Source of the DNA: Bifidobacterium leontopitheci
Lineage (GTDB): Bacteria; Actinomycetota; Actinomycetes; Actinomycetales; Bifidobacteriaceae
Direction: 5' to 3'
Length of the DNA stretch: 64,000 nt
NCBI RefSeq assembly: GCF_009193355.1
Contig: NZ_WBVT01000007.1
Location: 1-64,000 of the forward strand
The notes beneath the pieces are model-generated. The model made no database searches and was not told the origin of the DNA. It was given only the letters and a program-made list of their open reading frames with translations. Positions 7,611 to 16,723 of the stretch are shown here, piece by piece. Positions within the stretch are counted from its first letter, which is position 1. Every line of letters begins with the position of its first letter. Position numbers and translations under genes: made by a program.

Positions 7611-9038
7611 ATGAACGACGTGTTCGAGCATTCGGCACGAAAAATGCACGACAAGGGGATGAGCGACGTCGCCATCGCGCAGTTCCGCCATGCCTACAAC
7701 GTGTGGACCGACGCCAAGGAGAACACCTGGATCCGCGAGGCCGACGTGGAGCCGCTGCAAGGCGTCCCCAGCTTCCACGACGTCTACGAGACCATCGACC
7801 ATGACAAGGCCGTGCAGGCGTTCGCCAAGACCGCGTTCCTCAAACTCAACGGAGGCCTGGGCACCTCCATGGGCCTGCAGTGCGCGAAATCGCTGCTACC
7901 GGTGCGCCGCCACAAGGCCAAGCAGATGCGCTTCATCGACATCATCATCGGCCAGGTGCTCACCGCCCGCACCCGGCTGGACGTGCCGCTGCCGCTGACG
8001 TTCATGAACTCGTTCCGCACCTCGGCCGACACGATGAAGGTGCTCAAGCACCAGCGCAAGTTCAAGCAGACCGAAATCCCGCTGGAGATCATCCAGCATC
8101 AGGAGCCGAAGATCGACGTCGCGACCGGCGAGCCCGTGTCCTGGCCCGCGAACCCCGGGCTGGAATGGTGCCCGCCCGGCCACGGCGACCTGTTCTCCAC
8201 GCTGTGGGAGTCCGGCCTGCTCGACGTGCTGCACGAGCACGGCTTCGAATACCTGTTCATCTCGAACTCCGACAACCTGGGCGCCCGCCCGTCGCGTACG
8301 CTCGCCCAGTACTTCGAGAACACCGGTGCGCCGTTCATGGTCGAGGTGGCCAACCGCACGTACGCCGACCGCAAGGGCGGTCACATCGTGCGCGACCACG
8401 CGACCGGCCGGCTCATACTGCGCGAGATGTCGCAGGTGCACCCGGACGACAAGTCCTGCGCCCAGGACATCCACAAGCACCCGTACTTCAACACGAACAA
8501 CATCTGGGTGCGCATCGACGCGCTGCGCGACATGCTTGCCGAGCATGACGGCGTGCTGCCGCTGCCGGTCATCATCAACAACAAGACCGTGGACCCCACC
8601 GACCCCGACTCAACCAAGGTCGTGCAGCTGGAGACCGCGATGGGCGCGGCGGTGGGCCTGTTCGACGGCGCGATCTGCGTGCAGGTGGACCGCATGCGCT
8701 TCCTGCCGGTGAAGACCACGAACGACCTGTTCATCATGCGTTCGGACCGGTTCCATCTGACGGACTCCTACGAGATGGAGGACGGCAACTACATCTTCCC
8801 GAACGTCGACCTCGACCCGCGCTACTACAAGAACATCGAGGACTTCAACGAGCACTTCCCGTACAACGTGCCCTCGCTGGCCGCAGCCAACTCGGTGACC
8901 ATCAAGGGCGACTGGACGTTCGGCCGCGACGTCATCATGTTCGCCGACGCGAAGCTCGACGACCGTGAGGAGCCGAGCTACGTGCCCAACGGCGAATACG
9001 TCGGTCCGATGGGCATCGAGCCCGACGACTGGGTGTGA
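7611..9038 (+). CDS. UTP--glucose-1-phosphate uridylyltransferase (eukaryote-type UGPase)
   Basis: A 475-aa enzyme that makes UDP-glucose from UTP and glucose-1-phosphate, feeding Leloir galactose metabolism and cell-envelope sugars. The nucleotide-binding loop LNGGLGTSMG (about residues 79-88) with AKSLLPV following is the UDPGP-family signature. FISNSDNLGA (about 220) and NTNNIWV are further family motifs. The length fits the UGP2-like rather than the short bacterial GalU form, as is usual in bifidobacteria. ATG 7611 is preceded by AAAGGAGA. The upstream open frame is not part of the protein. It stands alone, with a strong terminator at 9043-9117. Confidence 0.93.
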   Translation: MNDVFEHSARKMHDKGMSDVAIAQFRHAYNVWTDAKENTWIREADVEPLQGVPSFHDVYETIDHDKAVQAFAKTAFLKLNGGLGTSMGLQCAKSLLPVRRHKAKQMRFIDIIIGQVLTARTRLDVPLPLTFMNSFRTSADTMKVLKHQRKFKQTEIPLEIIQHQEPKIDVATGEPVSWPANPGLEWCPPGHGDLFSTLWESGLLDVLHEHGFEYLFISNSDNLGARPSRTLAQYFENTGAPFMVEVANRTYADRKGGHIVRDHATGRLILREMSQVHPDDKSCAQDIHKHPYFNTNNIWVRIDALRDMLAEHDGVLPLPVIINNKTVDPTDPDSTKVVQLETAMGAAVGLFDGAICVQVDRMRFLPVKTTNDLFIMRSDRFHLTDSYEMEDGNYIFPNVDLDPRYYKNIEDFNEHFPYNVPSLAAANSVTIKGDWTFGRDVIMFADAKLDDREEPSYVPNGEYVGPMGIEPDDWV

Positions 9039-9042
9039 CGGA

Positions 9043-9117
9043 GCGTGTTTTCGTGTCGGTCCGGTCAGCTCCGACTGGCGACAGACGGGCGGGCCGACAC
9101 GAAAACACGGTTTTTTT
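9043..9117 (+). terminator. Long-stem terminator after the UGPase gene
   Basis: GCGTGTTTTCGTGTCGGTCC (9043-9062) pairs almost perfectly with GGGCCGACACGAAAACACGG (about 9091-9110), with a smaller inner stem, and is followed by seven T residues (9111-9117). This is a classic Rho-independent terminator on the + strand. Confidence 0.85.
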
Positions 9118-9215
9118 GGAGAAATGTAACGCACCTGCGATAAAAGCCTCTATTATGGAGAGAAGGTGCGTGAGAGCGCATAGATATCTGAAATGCTAAC
9201 GATACGTGAGGACTA

Positions 9216-11147
9216 ATGGCTGAAGGATCGAACGGGAGACGCCGCTTTTCCGACAAATGGGGCAAACATGAGTTGGATGTGCTGGCCGTGCTGTCGTCTG
9301 CCTTCCCGCAGTGGCTGACGAGCCGGCAGATCGCCCAGCGCGTCAAGGCATACGCCGATTCGTACGGGGAGCTTGCCGACCAGGCCGCCAAGGCGGCGTT
9401 CGCGAAACAATTCCAGCGCGACCGTGCCAAGCTCGCCGCCATGGGCATCGCCATCGAATCACGCCAGCCCGAGTACTCCTCGAAGTCGGAGGGGCAGGAC
9501 TTCGCCTCCTACCGTCTGCAGCTCGGCGACGAGCCGCGCATCCGCCTGCGCTTCGAGCAGGAGGACCTGCCGGTGCTCGCCGCGGCCAACTATCTGGCGC
9601 GCTCCATCTCCGTGTCCGAAACGCAGTCCCAGCCCGCGCCGCAGCATACGTCCCGCACGACGCCGCGCGTGCCGCAGACGCCGATCCCCGGCCTTGGCCT
9701 TGATTCCATCGCGCCAGGCCTCGGCACGCAGACCATTCCGCCGGCTTTGGTGAAGGTCGTCGATCAGCGCAGGTTCGCCGCGACCGTGGACGTGGACGGC
9801 GAGAACATCAACGTCGCCTACACCGATTCCGACGACCTCGCCATGTTCGTCCTCGAACACCCCGGCGCGGTTATCGTCAGCCCGCAGGAGGCCGTCGACG
9901 CGTTCAACCGCCGTCTTCAGGCCGCGTCCCAGATGACCCTCGCGGACAAGACCACCGGACAGTCGGCCTCCACCGTCGTCACCCCGTCCATCAGCGGCAA
10001 GGACGCACCGCAGGACGACGACGAGCTGAAGAAGACGCACACCAAGAAGTCCGGTTCGTTCCAGACCGGCAGCGAGGTCGACCGCCGTCTGCGGCTCATG
10101 CTGTTCCTCTCCGCCCATCTGGGTGAGGAGTTCTCGCTCGCCGAACTGGCCGAACGGTTCATCGGCCATGCGAAGTCGGAGGACGAGCTCAAGAAGTTCG
10201 TCAACGTCATCCACAAGGACATCAACACGCTGACGACCGTCTCCGACGACGGTGAGATGGCGGGCAGCCAGTTCTTCGACATCGACTGGTCGCTGCTTGA
10301 CGCCGAGGGCATCGTCTCGGCGACGAACTCGCTCGGCCTGGAGCGTCTGGCCGGCATCTCGCCGCAGTATCTGAGCATGCTGACCGCCTCGGTGAGCTAT
10401 CTGGCCCACTCGCCGCTGCTGCCTGACGAACAGCGCGAGAAGGCCGCGTCCCTGTACCAGCGTCTACGTCAGCTCGTCAAGCCGGGGGAGACCCCGTGGC
10501 TGAGCCTGACCGGATATGAGCTCGAACCGCACAGCTTCTCCGTGGTCAAGCGCGCCATCTCCACCGACTCCCTGCTCGACATGGAGTACACGGACGGCGC
10601 GGGCCGCACGCGGCGCAAGATCGTCGCGCCCTCGAAGATCTTCGTGGACGAAGGCGTGTATTACGCGGCCGTATGGACCGACGTCATGGACGCCACTCCG
10701 GAGGACCGCAAACGCTTCGTCTCCAAGGAGCATCCGATCAACAAGGCGAACGGCAAGCCGCGCACCTGGCAGGTGCTGCGCCTCGCCCGCATCGAACGCG
10801 CCGAGGTCGTCGAGCCGACCTGTCACGTCGAGATCCCCGACATGCCCGTCGCCGAACTGCGCAAGTGGAGCTTCGACAACGGCACGCCCGCCGTGTTCGT
10901 CACCGACCAGCCGGGACTGCAGTTCATCAAGTCCCTGCCTGGCGCGACGGTCGAACCGTGCAGCCCAGGGGAGAAGGTGCACGTCATCGTCTCCTCGGAC
11001 TCCTGGTTCGTCGCGTTCTGCGTCGCCCATGCACGCCACATCACCGCGGTCGCTCCCGAGACGCTGCGCACCATGATCGTAGCCCGCGCGCAACGTGAGC
11101 TGAGCCTCGGAACGCACGAGGACGACGAGACGACGGAAGGGGAGTGA
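9216..11147 (+). CDS. PafB/PafC-like WYL-domain regulator (fused)
   Basis: A 643-aa protein with two winged-helix units and at least one WYL-type domain. The N-terminal HTH covers about residues 15-75 (LTSRQIAQRVKAY then FQRDRAKLAAMGI). The second HTH lies at about 285-345 (EFSLAELAERF). A WYL-like domain follows at about 435-520 (RRKIVAPSKIFVDEGVYYAA). Actinobacterial PafB and PafC form a DNA-damage-response activator. Here both appear in one chain. Gene order (regulator, one-TM protein, HelY helicase) matches the pafB-pafC-tatA-tatC-helY neighbourhood. The start at 9216 follows a weak GTGAGGA. Regulatory targets are inferred from the family only. Confidence 0.8.
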   Translation: MAEGSNGRRRFSDKWGKHELDVLAVLSSAFPQWLTSRQIAQRVKAYADSYGELADQAAKAAFAKQFQRDRAKLAAMGIAIESRQPEYSSKSEGQDFASYRLQLGDEPRIRLRFEQEDLPVLAAANYLARSISVSETQSQPAPQHTSRTTPRVPQTPIPGLGLDSIAPGLGTQTIPPALVKVVDQRRFAATVDVDGENINVAYTDSDDLAMFVLEHPGAVIVSPQEAVDAFNRRLQAASQMTLADKTTGQSASTVVTPSISGKDAPQDDDELKKTHTKKSGSFQTGSEVDRRLRLMLFLSAHLGEEFSLAELAERFIGHAKSEDELKKFVNVIHKDINTLTTVSDDGEMAGSQFFDIDWSLLDAEGIVSATNSLGLERLAGISPQYLSMLTASVSYLAHSPLLPDEQREKAASLYQRLRQLVKPGETPWLSLTGYELEPHSFSVVKRAISTDSLLDMEYTDGAGRTRRKIVAPSKIFVDEGVYYAAVWTDVMDATPEDRKRFVSKEHPINKANGKPRTWQVLRLARIERAEVVEPTCHVEIPDMPVAELRKWSFDNGTPAVFVTDQPGLQFIKSLPGATVEPCSPGEKVHVIVSSDSWFVAFCVAHARHITAVAPETLRTMIVARAQRELSLGTHEDDETTEGE

Positions 11148-11152
11148 CCCTC

Positions 11153-11473
11153 ATGCCTTGGTGGGTCTGGCTGCTCCTCGCGCTCTTCATGCTTGCCATG
11201 ATCGTCATCGGCATCGCCTATGCGCTCCTGCACGGCTATCGTGCACTGAAGACGCTCGGCGACATCGGCGAACGCGTGGGACGTCCGCTGGCAGCCCTGT
11301 CCGAAGTCTCCAGTGGCGGATCCGATGAGCCTGAACCGCCGCTGTTCACCCAGCCGCTCGAGGTCGCCGCATCCCGCTATGAGGCCACCCAGGCCGAGAA
11401 GATGCGTCGCAGCGCGGCGAAACGGGAACGTCACGCACAACGATGGGCGGCTTGGTCGCGGTTCAATCAATAG
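11153..11473 (+). CDS. Small single-TM membrane protein
   Basis: A 106-aa protein with one N-terminal membrane span (WWVWLLLALFMLAMIVIGIA) and a basic, Ala/Arg-rich cytoplasmic tail. I do not recognise a domain. ATG 11153 sits eight bases after AAGGGGAG; a GTG at 11144 overlapping the upstream stop is the alternative. It occupies the place where tatA/tatC lie between pafC and helY in other actinobacteria, but it lacks the TatA amphipathic-helix pattern. I would not call it TatA. It is probably co-transcribed with the PafBC-like gene. Confidence 0.7.
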   Translation: MPWWVWLLLALFMLAMIVIGIAYALLHGYRALKTLGDIGERVGRPLAALSEVSSGGSDEPEPPLFTQPLEVAASRYEATQAEKMRRSAAKRERHAQRWAAWSRFNQ

Positions 11474-11548
11474 ACCGTTACCGACGGCCGCCAGCCGGTT
11501 TCACCCGGACCGTCAACCACTGATTGGGACTGATTGGGGGAGTATCAC

Positions 11549-14125
11549 ATGGCCCGTCATCATCGGCAGCAATCCGACGCGCAGAAGTCCATGTCACCGG
11601 CTCAACGCTACGCCTCGTTCCAGCGGCGTAGGGAGCATGACCGCAGTCTCGCGGCACGTTTCGCGGGCCTGCTGCCGTTCGACCTTGATGATTTCCAGCA
11701 GCAGGCGATCGACGCCCTCGAACGCGGAGACAACGTGCTCGTCGCCGCGCCAACCGGAGCCGGCAAGACCGTCGTGGCCGATTTCGCCATGTTCCTCGCC
11801 CAACAGCAGAACACGAAAGCGTTCTACACCACGCCGATCAAGGCGCTCAGCAACCAGAAGTACCATGATCTGGTCAACGCGTACGGCGCGGACCGCGTGG
11901 GCCTGCTCACCGGCGACATCTCCATCAACTCGGAAGCGGACATCGTCGTCATGACCACCGAAGTGCTGCGCAACATGCTGTACGAGCACTCGACCACGCT
12001 CAACGCGCTGCGGTATGTGGTGCTCGACGAGATCCACTACCTCGCCGACCGGTTCCGCGGACCCGTCTGGGAGGAAGTGATCATCCACCTGCCGTCCAGC
12101 GTGCGAATCATCGGCCTGTCCGCCACCGTGTCGAACGTGGAGGACTTCTCAGCCTGGATATCCTCGGTGCGCGGCTCCACGAAACTCGTGGTCTCCGAAC
12201 GTCGTCCCGTACCGTTGGAACAGCATGTGCTCGTGCAGGCGGACGAACACACCGAGCCGGAGCTGCTGGACCTGTATCAGCGCGATGGCAAAGGAGACCA
12301 GACCACCAAGCTCAACGCGCGTCTCGTGGACCGTCTCGACCAGTTGGACCGCAAGGCCGCACGCCGAGCGCGCCCGGACGACGACCGCACGCGCGGAGGC
12401 CGCCGTCACGGCCGCGCGCCCCGCCCCGCCGCCATCCAACGGTATACGCCACGCCGTTGGGCAGTGGTCGACGAGCTCAACTATCTCGACATGCTGCCAG
12501 GCATCTACTTCATCTTCTCCCGCAACGGCTGCGACCAGGCGGTCGAGCAGTGCATCAACGCGGGGCTTGAGCTGACGACCGAGGACGAGGCGCGACGCAT
12601 CCGCGACATCGTCGACGAGATGGTCGACGGCCAGCTCAGCCAGGAGGACCTCAAGGCCCTGCAGTTCTCCCGGTTCCGTTTCGCGCTGGAGGAGGGCTTC
12701 GCCTCGCATCACGCCGGCATGGTGGCGCTGTTCCGCCAGATTGTCGAGCGCCTGTTCGAGGAGGGCCTGGTGAAGATGGTCTTCGCGACCGAGACGCTCG
12801 CCCTCGGCATCAACATGCCCGCGCGCTGCGTCATCGTGGAGAAGCTCGACAAGTTCGACGGCACCGGACATGTGCCGCTGACGCCGGGGGAGTTCACCCA
12901 GCTGACCGGACGCGCCGGACGCCGCGGCATCGACACCATCGGCCACGCGATCGTCGTCGACCATCGCGGTTTCGTGCCGGCCACCGCGGCGGCGTTGTCC
13001 AGCAAGCGCGTGTACCCGCTGCACTCCAGCTTCCACGCCACGTTCAACATGGCCGTGAACCTGCTCAACACGAGCGACTATGCGACCACACGCGCCACGC
13101 TTGACCATTCGTTCGCCCAGTGGGAGGCGAACGAGTCCGCATGGCAGCTGGAATCGCGCATGACGACGCTGCGCCAGGCGCTGGACGGCTACGAGCAGGC
13201 GTTCGCCTGCGAACACGGCGACTTCGCGTCGCTGCTGCGCATCCGCATGCAGCTGTCCGATCTGGAGAAGAACGAGCGGCGGCGTCTCAAGCAGACCCCG
13301 TTCCGTGACGACGCCGAACGAAAGGCCGCGTTCCGCGACCTCGACAAGCGGATCGCTGCATTGAAGGAGCAGGACCGTTCGCACCCGTGCCGTTCCTGCC
13401 CTGACCTGCAGCAGCATCTCAAATGGGGCCACCGTTGGATGCGCGAAGCGCGCGAATACGAGCGACTTCAGCAACGCTACGACTCGCGCACCGGCTCCGT
13501 GGCACGGCAGTTCGACCACATCTGCAACATCCTGCTGCAGCTCGGCTATCTGGAACGTCACGACGACGGCCAGGACTCCACACAGGACGTCCGACTCACC
13601 GGACGCGGCCAGCTGCTGCGCCACATCTACAGCGAACAGGACCTGGTGCTCGCCGAAGCCATCGGCGCCGGCCTGCTGGACGGGCTCGATGCCGTCGAGC
13701 TGGCAGCCGTCCTGTCATCGCTGGTGTTCGAGGCCCGCGGCGGATTCGGCGACGAGCCGCGCTACTGGCCGGGCGGCGTCGACGGTGTGGTGCGGCATAC
13801 CGCGATCGCCCTGCGCCGTCTGCGCGAGGACATCGGCTACCTGTGCGAGGACGAGGACCTCAGCCAGCCGCCGACGCTGAACTTCGGCATCGTGGACATC
13901 ATCCATGAATGGGCCGACGGTCGGGGACTGTACGCCGTGCTGCGCGACAAGGACCTGACAGGCGGCGATTTCGTACGCAATGCGAAGCGACTGAGCGACA
14001 TCCTGCAACAGATCGCGGCGGCACGGCCGTACCTGCCCGAACAGGCGCAACAGCTCGCCGAGACCGCCCACGAGGCGATGGAGCTCGTCAGCCGCGGCAT
14101 CGTCGCCTACAGCGGCGTCGAATGA
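11549..14125 (+). CDS. helY: Ski2/Mtr4-like DEAD/DEAH-box RNA helicase (HelY)
   Basis: An 858-aa superfamily-2 helicase: motif I APTGAGKT (about 67-74), motif II DEIH (160-163), motif III SAT (191-193), motif VI QLTGRAGRRG (about 445), and a C-terminal DSHCT-like region. This is the actinobacterial HelY type, related to exosome helicases. A strongly basic Arg-rich insert lies at about 268-303 (ARRARPDDDRTRGGRRHGRA). ATG 11549 follows GGGGGAG, and a TTG at 11534 would add five residues. It closes the operon begun by the PafBC-like gene. A hairpin with T-run follows at 14142-14175. Confidence 0.9.
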   Translation: MARHHRQQSDAQKSMSPAQRYASFQRRREHDRSLAARFAGLLPFDLDDFQQQAIDALERGDNVLVAAPTGAGKTVVADFAMFLAQQQNTKAFYTTPIKALSNQKYHDLVNAYGADRVGLLTGDISINSEADIVVMTTEVLRNMLYEHSTTLNALRYVVLDEIHYLADRFRGPVWEEVIIHLPSSVRIIGLSATVSNVEDFSAWISSVRGSTKLVVSERRPVPLEQHVLVQADEHTEPELLDLYQRDGKGDQTTKLNARLVDRLDQLDRKAARRARPDDDRTRGGRRHGRAPRPAAIQRYTPRRWAVVDELNYLDMLPGIYFIFSRNGCDQAVEQCINAGLELTTEDEARRIRDIVDEMVDGQLSQEDLKALQFSRFRFALEEGFASHHAGMVALFRQIVERLFEEGLVKMVFATETLALGINMPARCVIVEKLDKFDGTGHVPLTPGEFTQLTGRAGRRGIDTIGHAIVVDHRGFVPATAAALSSKRVYPLHSSFHATFNMAVNLLNTSDYATTRATLDHSFAQWEANESAWQLESRMTTLRQALDGYEQAFACEHGDFASLLRIRMQLSDLEKNERRRLKQTPFRDDAERKAAFRDLDKRIAALKEQDRSHPCRSCPDLQQHLKWGHRWMREAREYERLQQRYDSRTGSVARQFDHICNILLQLGYLERHDDGQDSTQDVRLTGRGQLLRHIYSEQDLVLAEAIGAGLLDGLDAVELAAVLSSLVFEARGGFGDEPRYWPGGVDGVVRHTAIALRRLREDIGYLCEDEDLSQPPTLNFGIVDIIHEWADGRGLYAVLRDKDLTGGDFVRNAKRLSDILQQIAAARPYLPEQAQQLAETAHEAMELVSRGIVAYSGVE

Positions 14126-14141
14126 CCGGACGCCGAACGTT

Positions 14142-14175
14142 TTCGGACGTTGCGGGAATAACCGCGACGTCCGAA
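14142..14175 (+). terminator. Hairpin between helY and rbpA
   Basis: TTCGGACGTTGCGG (14142-14155) pairs with CCGCGACGTCCGAA (14162-14175) with one mismatch, followed by CTGTTTTG. It fits termination of the helicase transcript. rbpA starts 47 bp later. Confidence 0.65.
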
Positions 14176-14221
14176 CTGTTTTGTACCGTGATACCAGCAC
14201 ATAAGCAAGGAGGAAAGCCAG

Positions 14222-14569
14222 ATGGCGGAACGCAGTCTGAGAGGCATGAGCATCGGCGCGAAGTCGTTGGAATCGGATGATAACGTCGATTTTGCGGCAC
14301 GCACCGAGGTCGCGTACATCTGTCCGAAGGGGCATCGAACCATCCTGCCGTTTGCCGAAGGCGCGGAGATTCCCGAGGAGTGGGAGTGCCGTTGCGGCAC
14401 CGTCGCGCACCGTGAGGGCGACGGCGACGAGGAGGCCAACGAAATCACCAAGCCGACGCGCACCCACTGGGACATGCTGCTGGAGCGCCGTTCCGAGGAC
14501 GAGCTGAAGGCGCTGTTGGAGAAGCGTCTCGAGATGCATCGCAGCGGCTGGATTCCCGACTACGAGTGA
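14222..14569 (+). CDS. rbpA: RNA polymerase-binding protein RbpA
   Basis: A 115-aa protein matching RbpA: N-terminal MAERSLRGM, a zinc-type core with CPKGH (about 34-38) and a later CRC (55-57), and a C-terminal sigma-interaction helix with TPTRTHWDMLLERR-like sequence (PTRTHWDMLLERRS). RbpA binds the RNA polymerase beta subunit and group-1/2 sigma factors and stabilises the open complex in actinobacteria. The classical CxxC pair is reduced here, so zinc binding may be lost or altered. Strong AAGGAGGAAA before ATG 14222 points to high expression. It is a single gene in its own transcript. Confidence 0.93.
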   Translation: MAERSLRGMSIGAKSLESDDNVDFAARTEVAYICPKGHRTILPFAEGAEIPEEWECRCGTVAHREGDGDEEANEITKPTRTHWDMLLERRSEDELKALLEKRLEMHRSGWIPDYE

Positions 14570-14640
14570 CATGAAGCGCGTACGGTGCGCGTTGGCGGCC
14601 GAACGACGATAGCGACCAAGAGAGCATTGGGGGAGAGACC

Positions 14641-15366
14641 ATGACAGAAGCGAACGGTCAGGGCAAACGTGTCGTGCTGCTGGATCTGGACGGCACGCTG
14701 ACGCAATCCGATCCCGGCATCATCGCATGCGCCGTCAAGGCGTTCGAGGAGCTGGGACTGCCCGTGCCCGACGATGCCGAGATGCATCGGTTCATCGGCC
14801 CGGCCATCATCGAATCGTTCAAGCGCAACCATATGCCTGACGACCTACTGGACGAAGGCGTGCGTATCTACCGTGAGTATTATGCCGACAAGCCCGTGTT
14901 CGACGATCCGAACAACCCCGGTCAGAAGGTTCCGGGACGCTTCTACAACCGCGTGTACGACGGCATCCCCGAACAGCTGAACCGGTTGCGTGCTGAGGGC
15001 TATTACCTGGCGGTCGCCACCTGCAAGCCGGAGTATCAGGCGAAGCCCGTCTGCGACCATTTCCACCTGACCGAACTGGTCGACGGCGTGTACGGCGCCA
15101 GCACCGACAACTCCCGCATCGACAAGGATCAGGTCATCCGATACTGTTTCGAACAGATCGGCTTCGACAAGTCCGCCGGCGACAAGGCGCTGATGGTCGG
15201 CGACCGTTGGACCGACGTCGACGGCGCCATCGCCTGCGGACTCGACTGTCTTGGATGCCGCTGGGGCTATGCGGAGCCCGGCGAACTGGAACAGCATGGC
15301 GCGTATCGCGTCATCGACCATGTAGATGAGCTCACCGCCGCGGTCGACGAGTATTTCGCCCGATAA
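14641..15366 (+). CDS. HAD-superfamily phosphatase (phosphoglycolate phosphatase-like)
   Basis: A 241-aa haloacid-dehalogenase hydrolase with nucleophile motif LLDLDGTLT (Asp15, Asp17), a helical cap, motif II VATCKP and motif III/IV MVGDRWTDVDGA (about 186-197). That is the Gph/PGP subfamily layout. The physiological substrate cannot be read from sequence. GGGGGAGAGACC precedes ATG 14641. A long perfect hairpin at 15387-15433 ends the transcript. Confidence 0.85.
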   Translation: MTEANGQGKRVVLLDLDGTLTQSDPGIIACAVKAFEELGLPVPDDAEMHRFIGPAIIESFKRNHMPDDLLDEGVRIYREYYADKPVFDDPNNPGQKVPGRFYNRVYDGIPEQLNRLRAEGYYLAVATCKPEYQAKPVCDHFHLTELVDGVYGASTDNSRIDKDQVIRYCFEQIGFDKSAGDKALMVGDRWTDVDGAIACGLDCLGCRWGYAEPGELEQHGAYRVIDHVDELTAAVDEYFAR

Positions 15367-15386
15367 CGAGATACCGGTAGTCGGCA

Positions 15387-15433
15387 AACGCCCGTCGTCC
15401 GTAAGAAGTATCAGCTTACGGACGACGGGCGTT
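15387..15433 (+). terminator. Terminator hairpin after the HAD phosphatase
   Basis: AACGCCCGTCGTCCGTAAG (15387-15405) is perfectly complementary to 15415-15433, with loop AAGTATCAG. No gene is seen in the A/T-richer stretch 15434-15562, which contains a run of nine C at about 15530. Confidence 0.7.
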
Positions 15434-15562
15434 GTCGTATGCAGCGTGGTCATCCGTGGTATGCATGTTCGCATATCCACTATTATCCGATAATGCACGT
15501 TATGTCAGAAAAACACATGTCTCATATCCCCCCCCCCATTAATCCTCCGCATATATGGCCTG

Positions 15563-15964
15563 TTACCGCATTGCGGAATGTGAGGCAGAATCCTTTCGCC
15601 GTGAAACGCCCCGCAGCACACGGTCCATCAACGTGAACTGCGCGCGACGCGCCTGCACATACATGAACACCAGTTCTGCGAACACGAGCACAATCACGAT
15701 AGCGCACCCGGGCCACACGACCATCTCGTACCACCTGCGGAACGCAGGACTCAACTCATCCTCAATCAGCAGATACGTGATGAACGGGATACCGGCGAAC
15801 AGCACCGACACCATCTGCGCCTCGACCATGGTCCAGCTGACCAGCTCGACCTGCGGATGGCGTTCGCCGGTACGGAAACGGCAACGTGCGATGGTGATGC
15901 CGCATACGGCAAGCATCCAAACGACGGCGAACACCCACAACATCAGCGGAAGCAAATCAGTCAT
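15563..15964 (-). CDS. Small three-TM membrane protein of unknown function
   Basis: A 133-aa protein with three hydrophobic segments (about 5-25, 47-67, 83-105) and a basic C-terminal tail. I do not recognise a family. It lies six bases after the FtsR stop codon, so it is probably the last gene of the pgsA-DUF881-garA-ftsR run on this strand. Confidence 0.65.
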   Translation of the reverse strand: MTDLLPLMLWVFAVVWMLAVCGITIARCRFRTGERHPQVELVSWTMVEAQMVSVLFAGIPFITYLLIEDELSPAFRRWYEMVVWPGCAIVIVLVFAELVFMYVQARRAQFTLMDRVLRGVSRRKDSASHSAMR

Positions 15965-15970
15965 AGCTCA

Positions 15971-16681
15971 TCATCGTACCGCATCGACGGCATCGCGTTC
16001 CCGCGCTCTCGCTTCGGCGCGCACTTCACGTTGCAGCGCAAGCTTGCGCCGCATCCTCGCGGCGGTGAGCTCGTCAATGGGACGTATGGGCGTCGACCTC
16101 GCGGAAGCCGCGACGGCAGGGCCGGCTTCAAGGTCGACATGCTCCTCATGCTGGAGCATGTCGTGTATCCTATGCCACATCGACCCTACGGACACGGCGA
16201 ACACCGCCTTGCCGCTCTCCAACAGTTCGACCATCTGATCGCTGGTCGTGCATTCGTGCACCTGCTCGCCGTCGCACATGATGGTCGTGTGCTCCAGCTG
16301 GGCGCTGCTGCGCTGCATGAGGAATCCGATGGCCGTGGTGACGTTCTGCAGGTTCACACCAAGGTCGAGCAGCTTCTTGGAGACGGCGAGCACGACCACA
16401 TCCTTGAACGAGTACAACCGTCTCGACCCGGAACCATGCGAAGGTGTGATGGATGGTTCGACGATCTGCTTGCGCGCCCAATAGTCGAGTTGCCGATAGG
16501 TGATGCCCGCGACCTTTGAGGCTACGCTGCCTCGGTATCCCAGTAGCTCTCCCCTGTCGGCGCCGATGTCGAACAACTCGCCTTGCACGGCATGCTCGGC
16601 GCTCAGGTCCTCACGTTGTTCCAGCGGTATATGAAGACGCATGGATGCACCTGCCGTCGTGGACGGTCGCTTGTCATCCAT
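15971..16681 (-). CDS. ftsR: MerR-family regulator, FtsR-like
   Basis: A 236-aa protein with a central MerR winged helix (about residues 58-120: ITYRQLDYWARKQIVEPS, then GSRRLYSFKDVVVLAV). An extended N-terminus and a long charged C-terminal helix (ARMRRKLALQREVRAEARAR) flank it. In actinobacteria the MerR gene beside the FHA protein gene garA/odhI is FtsR, an activator of ftsZ. Assignment rests on this neighbourhood plus the length. The HTH is not at the extreme N-terminus, unlike metal-sensing MerR proteins. Confidence 0.8.
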   Translation of the reverse strand: MDDKRPSTTAGASMRLHIPLEQREDLSAEHAVQGELFDIGADRGELLGYRGSVASKVAGITYRQLDYWARKQIVEPSITPSHGSGSRRLYSFKDVVVLAVSKKLLDLGVNLQNVTTAIGFLMQRSSAQLEHTTIMCDGEQVHECTTSDQMVELLESGKAVFAVSVGSMWHRIHDMLQHEEHVDLEAGPAVAASARSTPIRPIDELTAARMRRKLALQREVRAEARARERDAVDAVR

Positions 16682-16723
16682 GCGTCTCCTCCTACGTCGC
16701 TCCCCCGCTCAGACGGCAGCCGG

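Noticed and set aside
11153-11473. TatA
   Set aside because: Gene order invites it, but the protein lacks the short TM plus amphipathic helix with conserved Phe-Gly that marks TatA.
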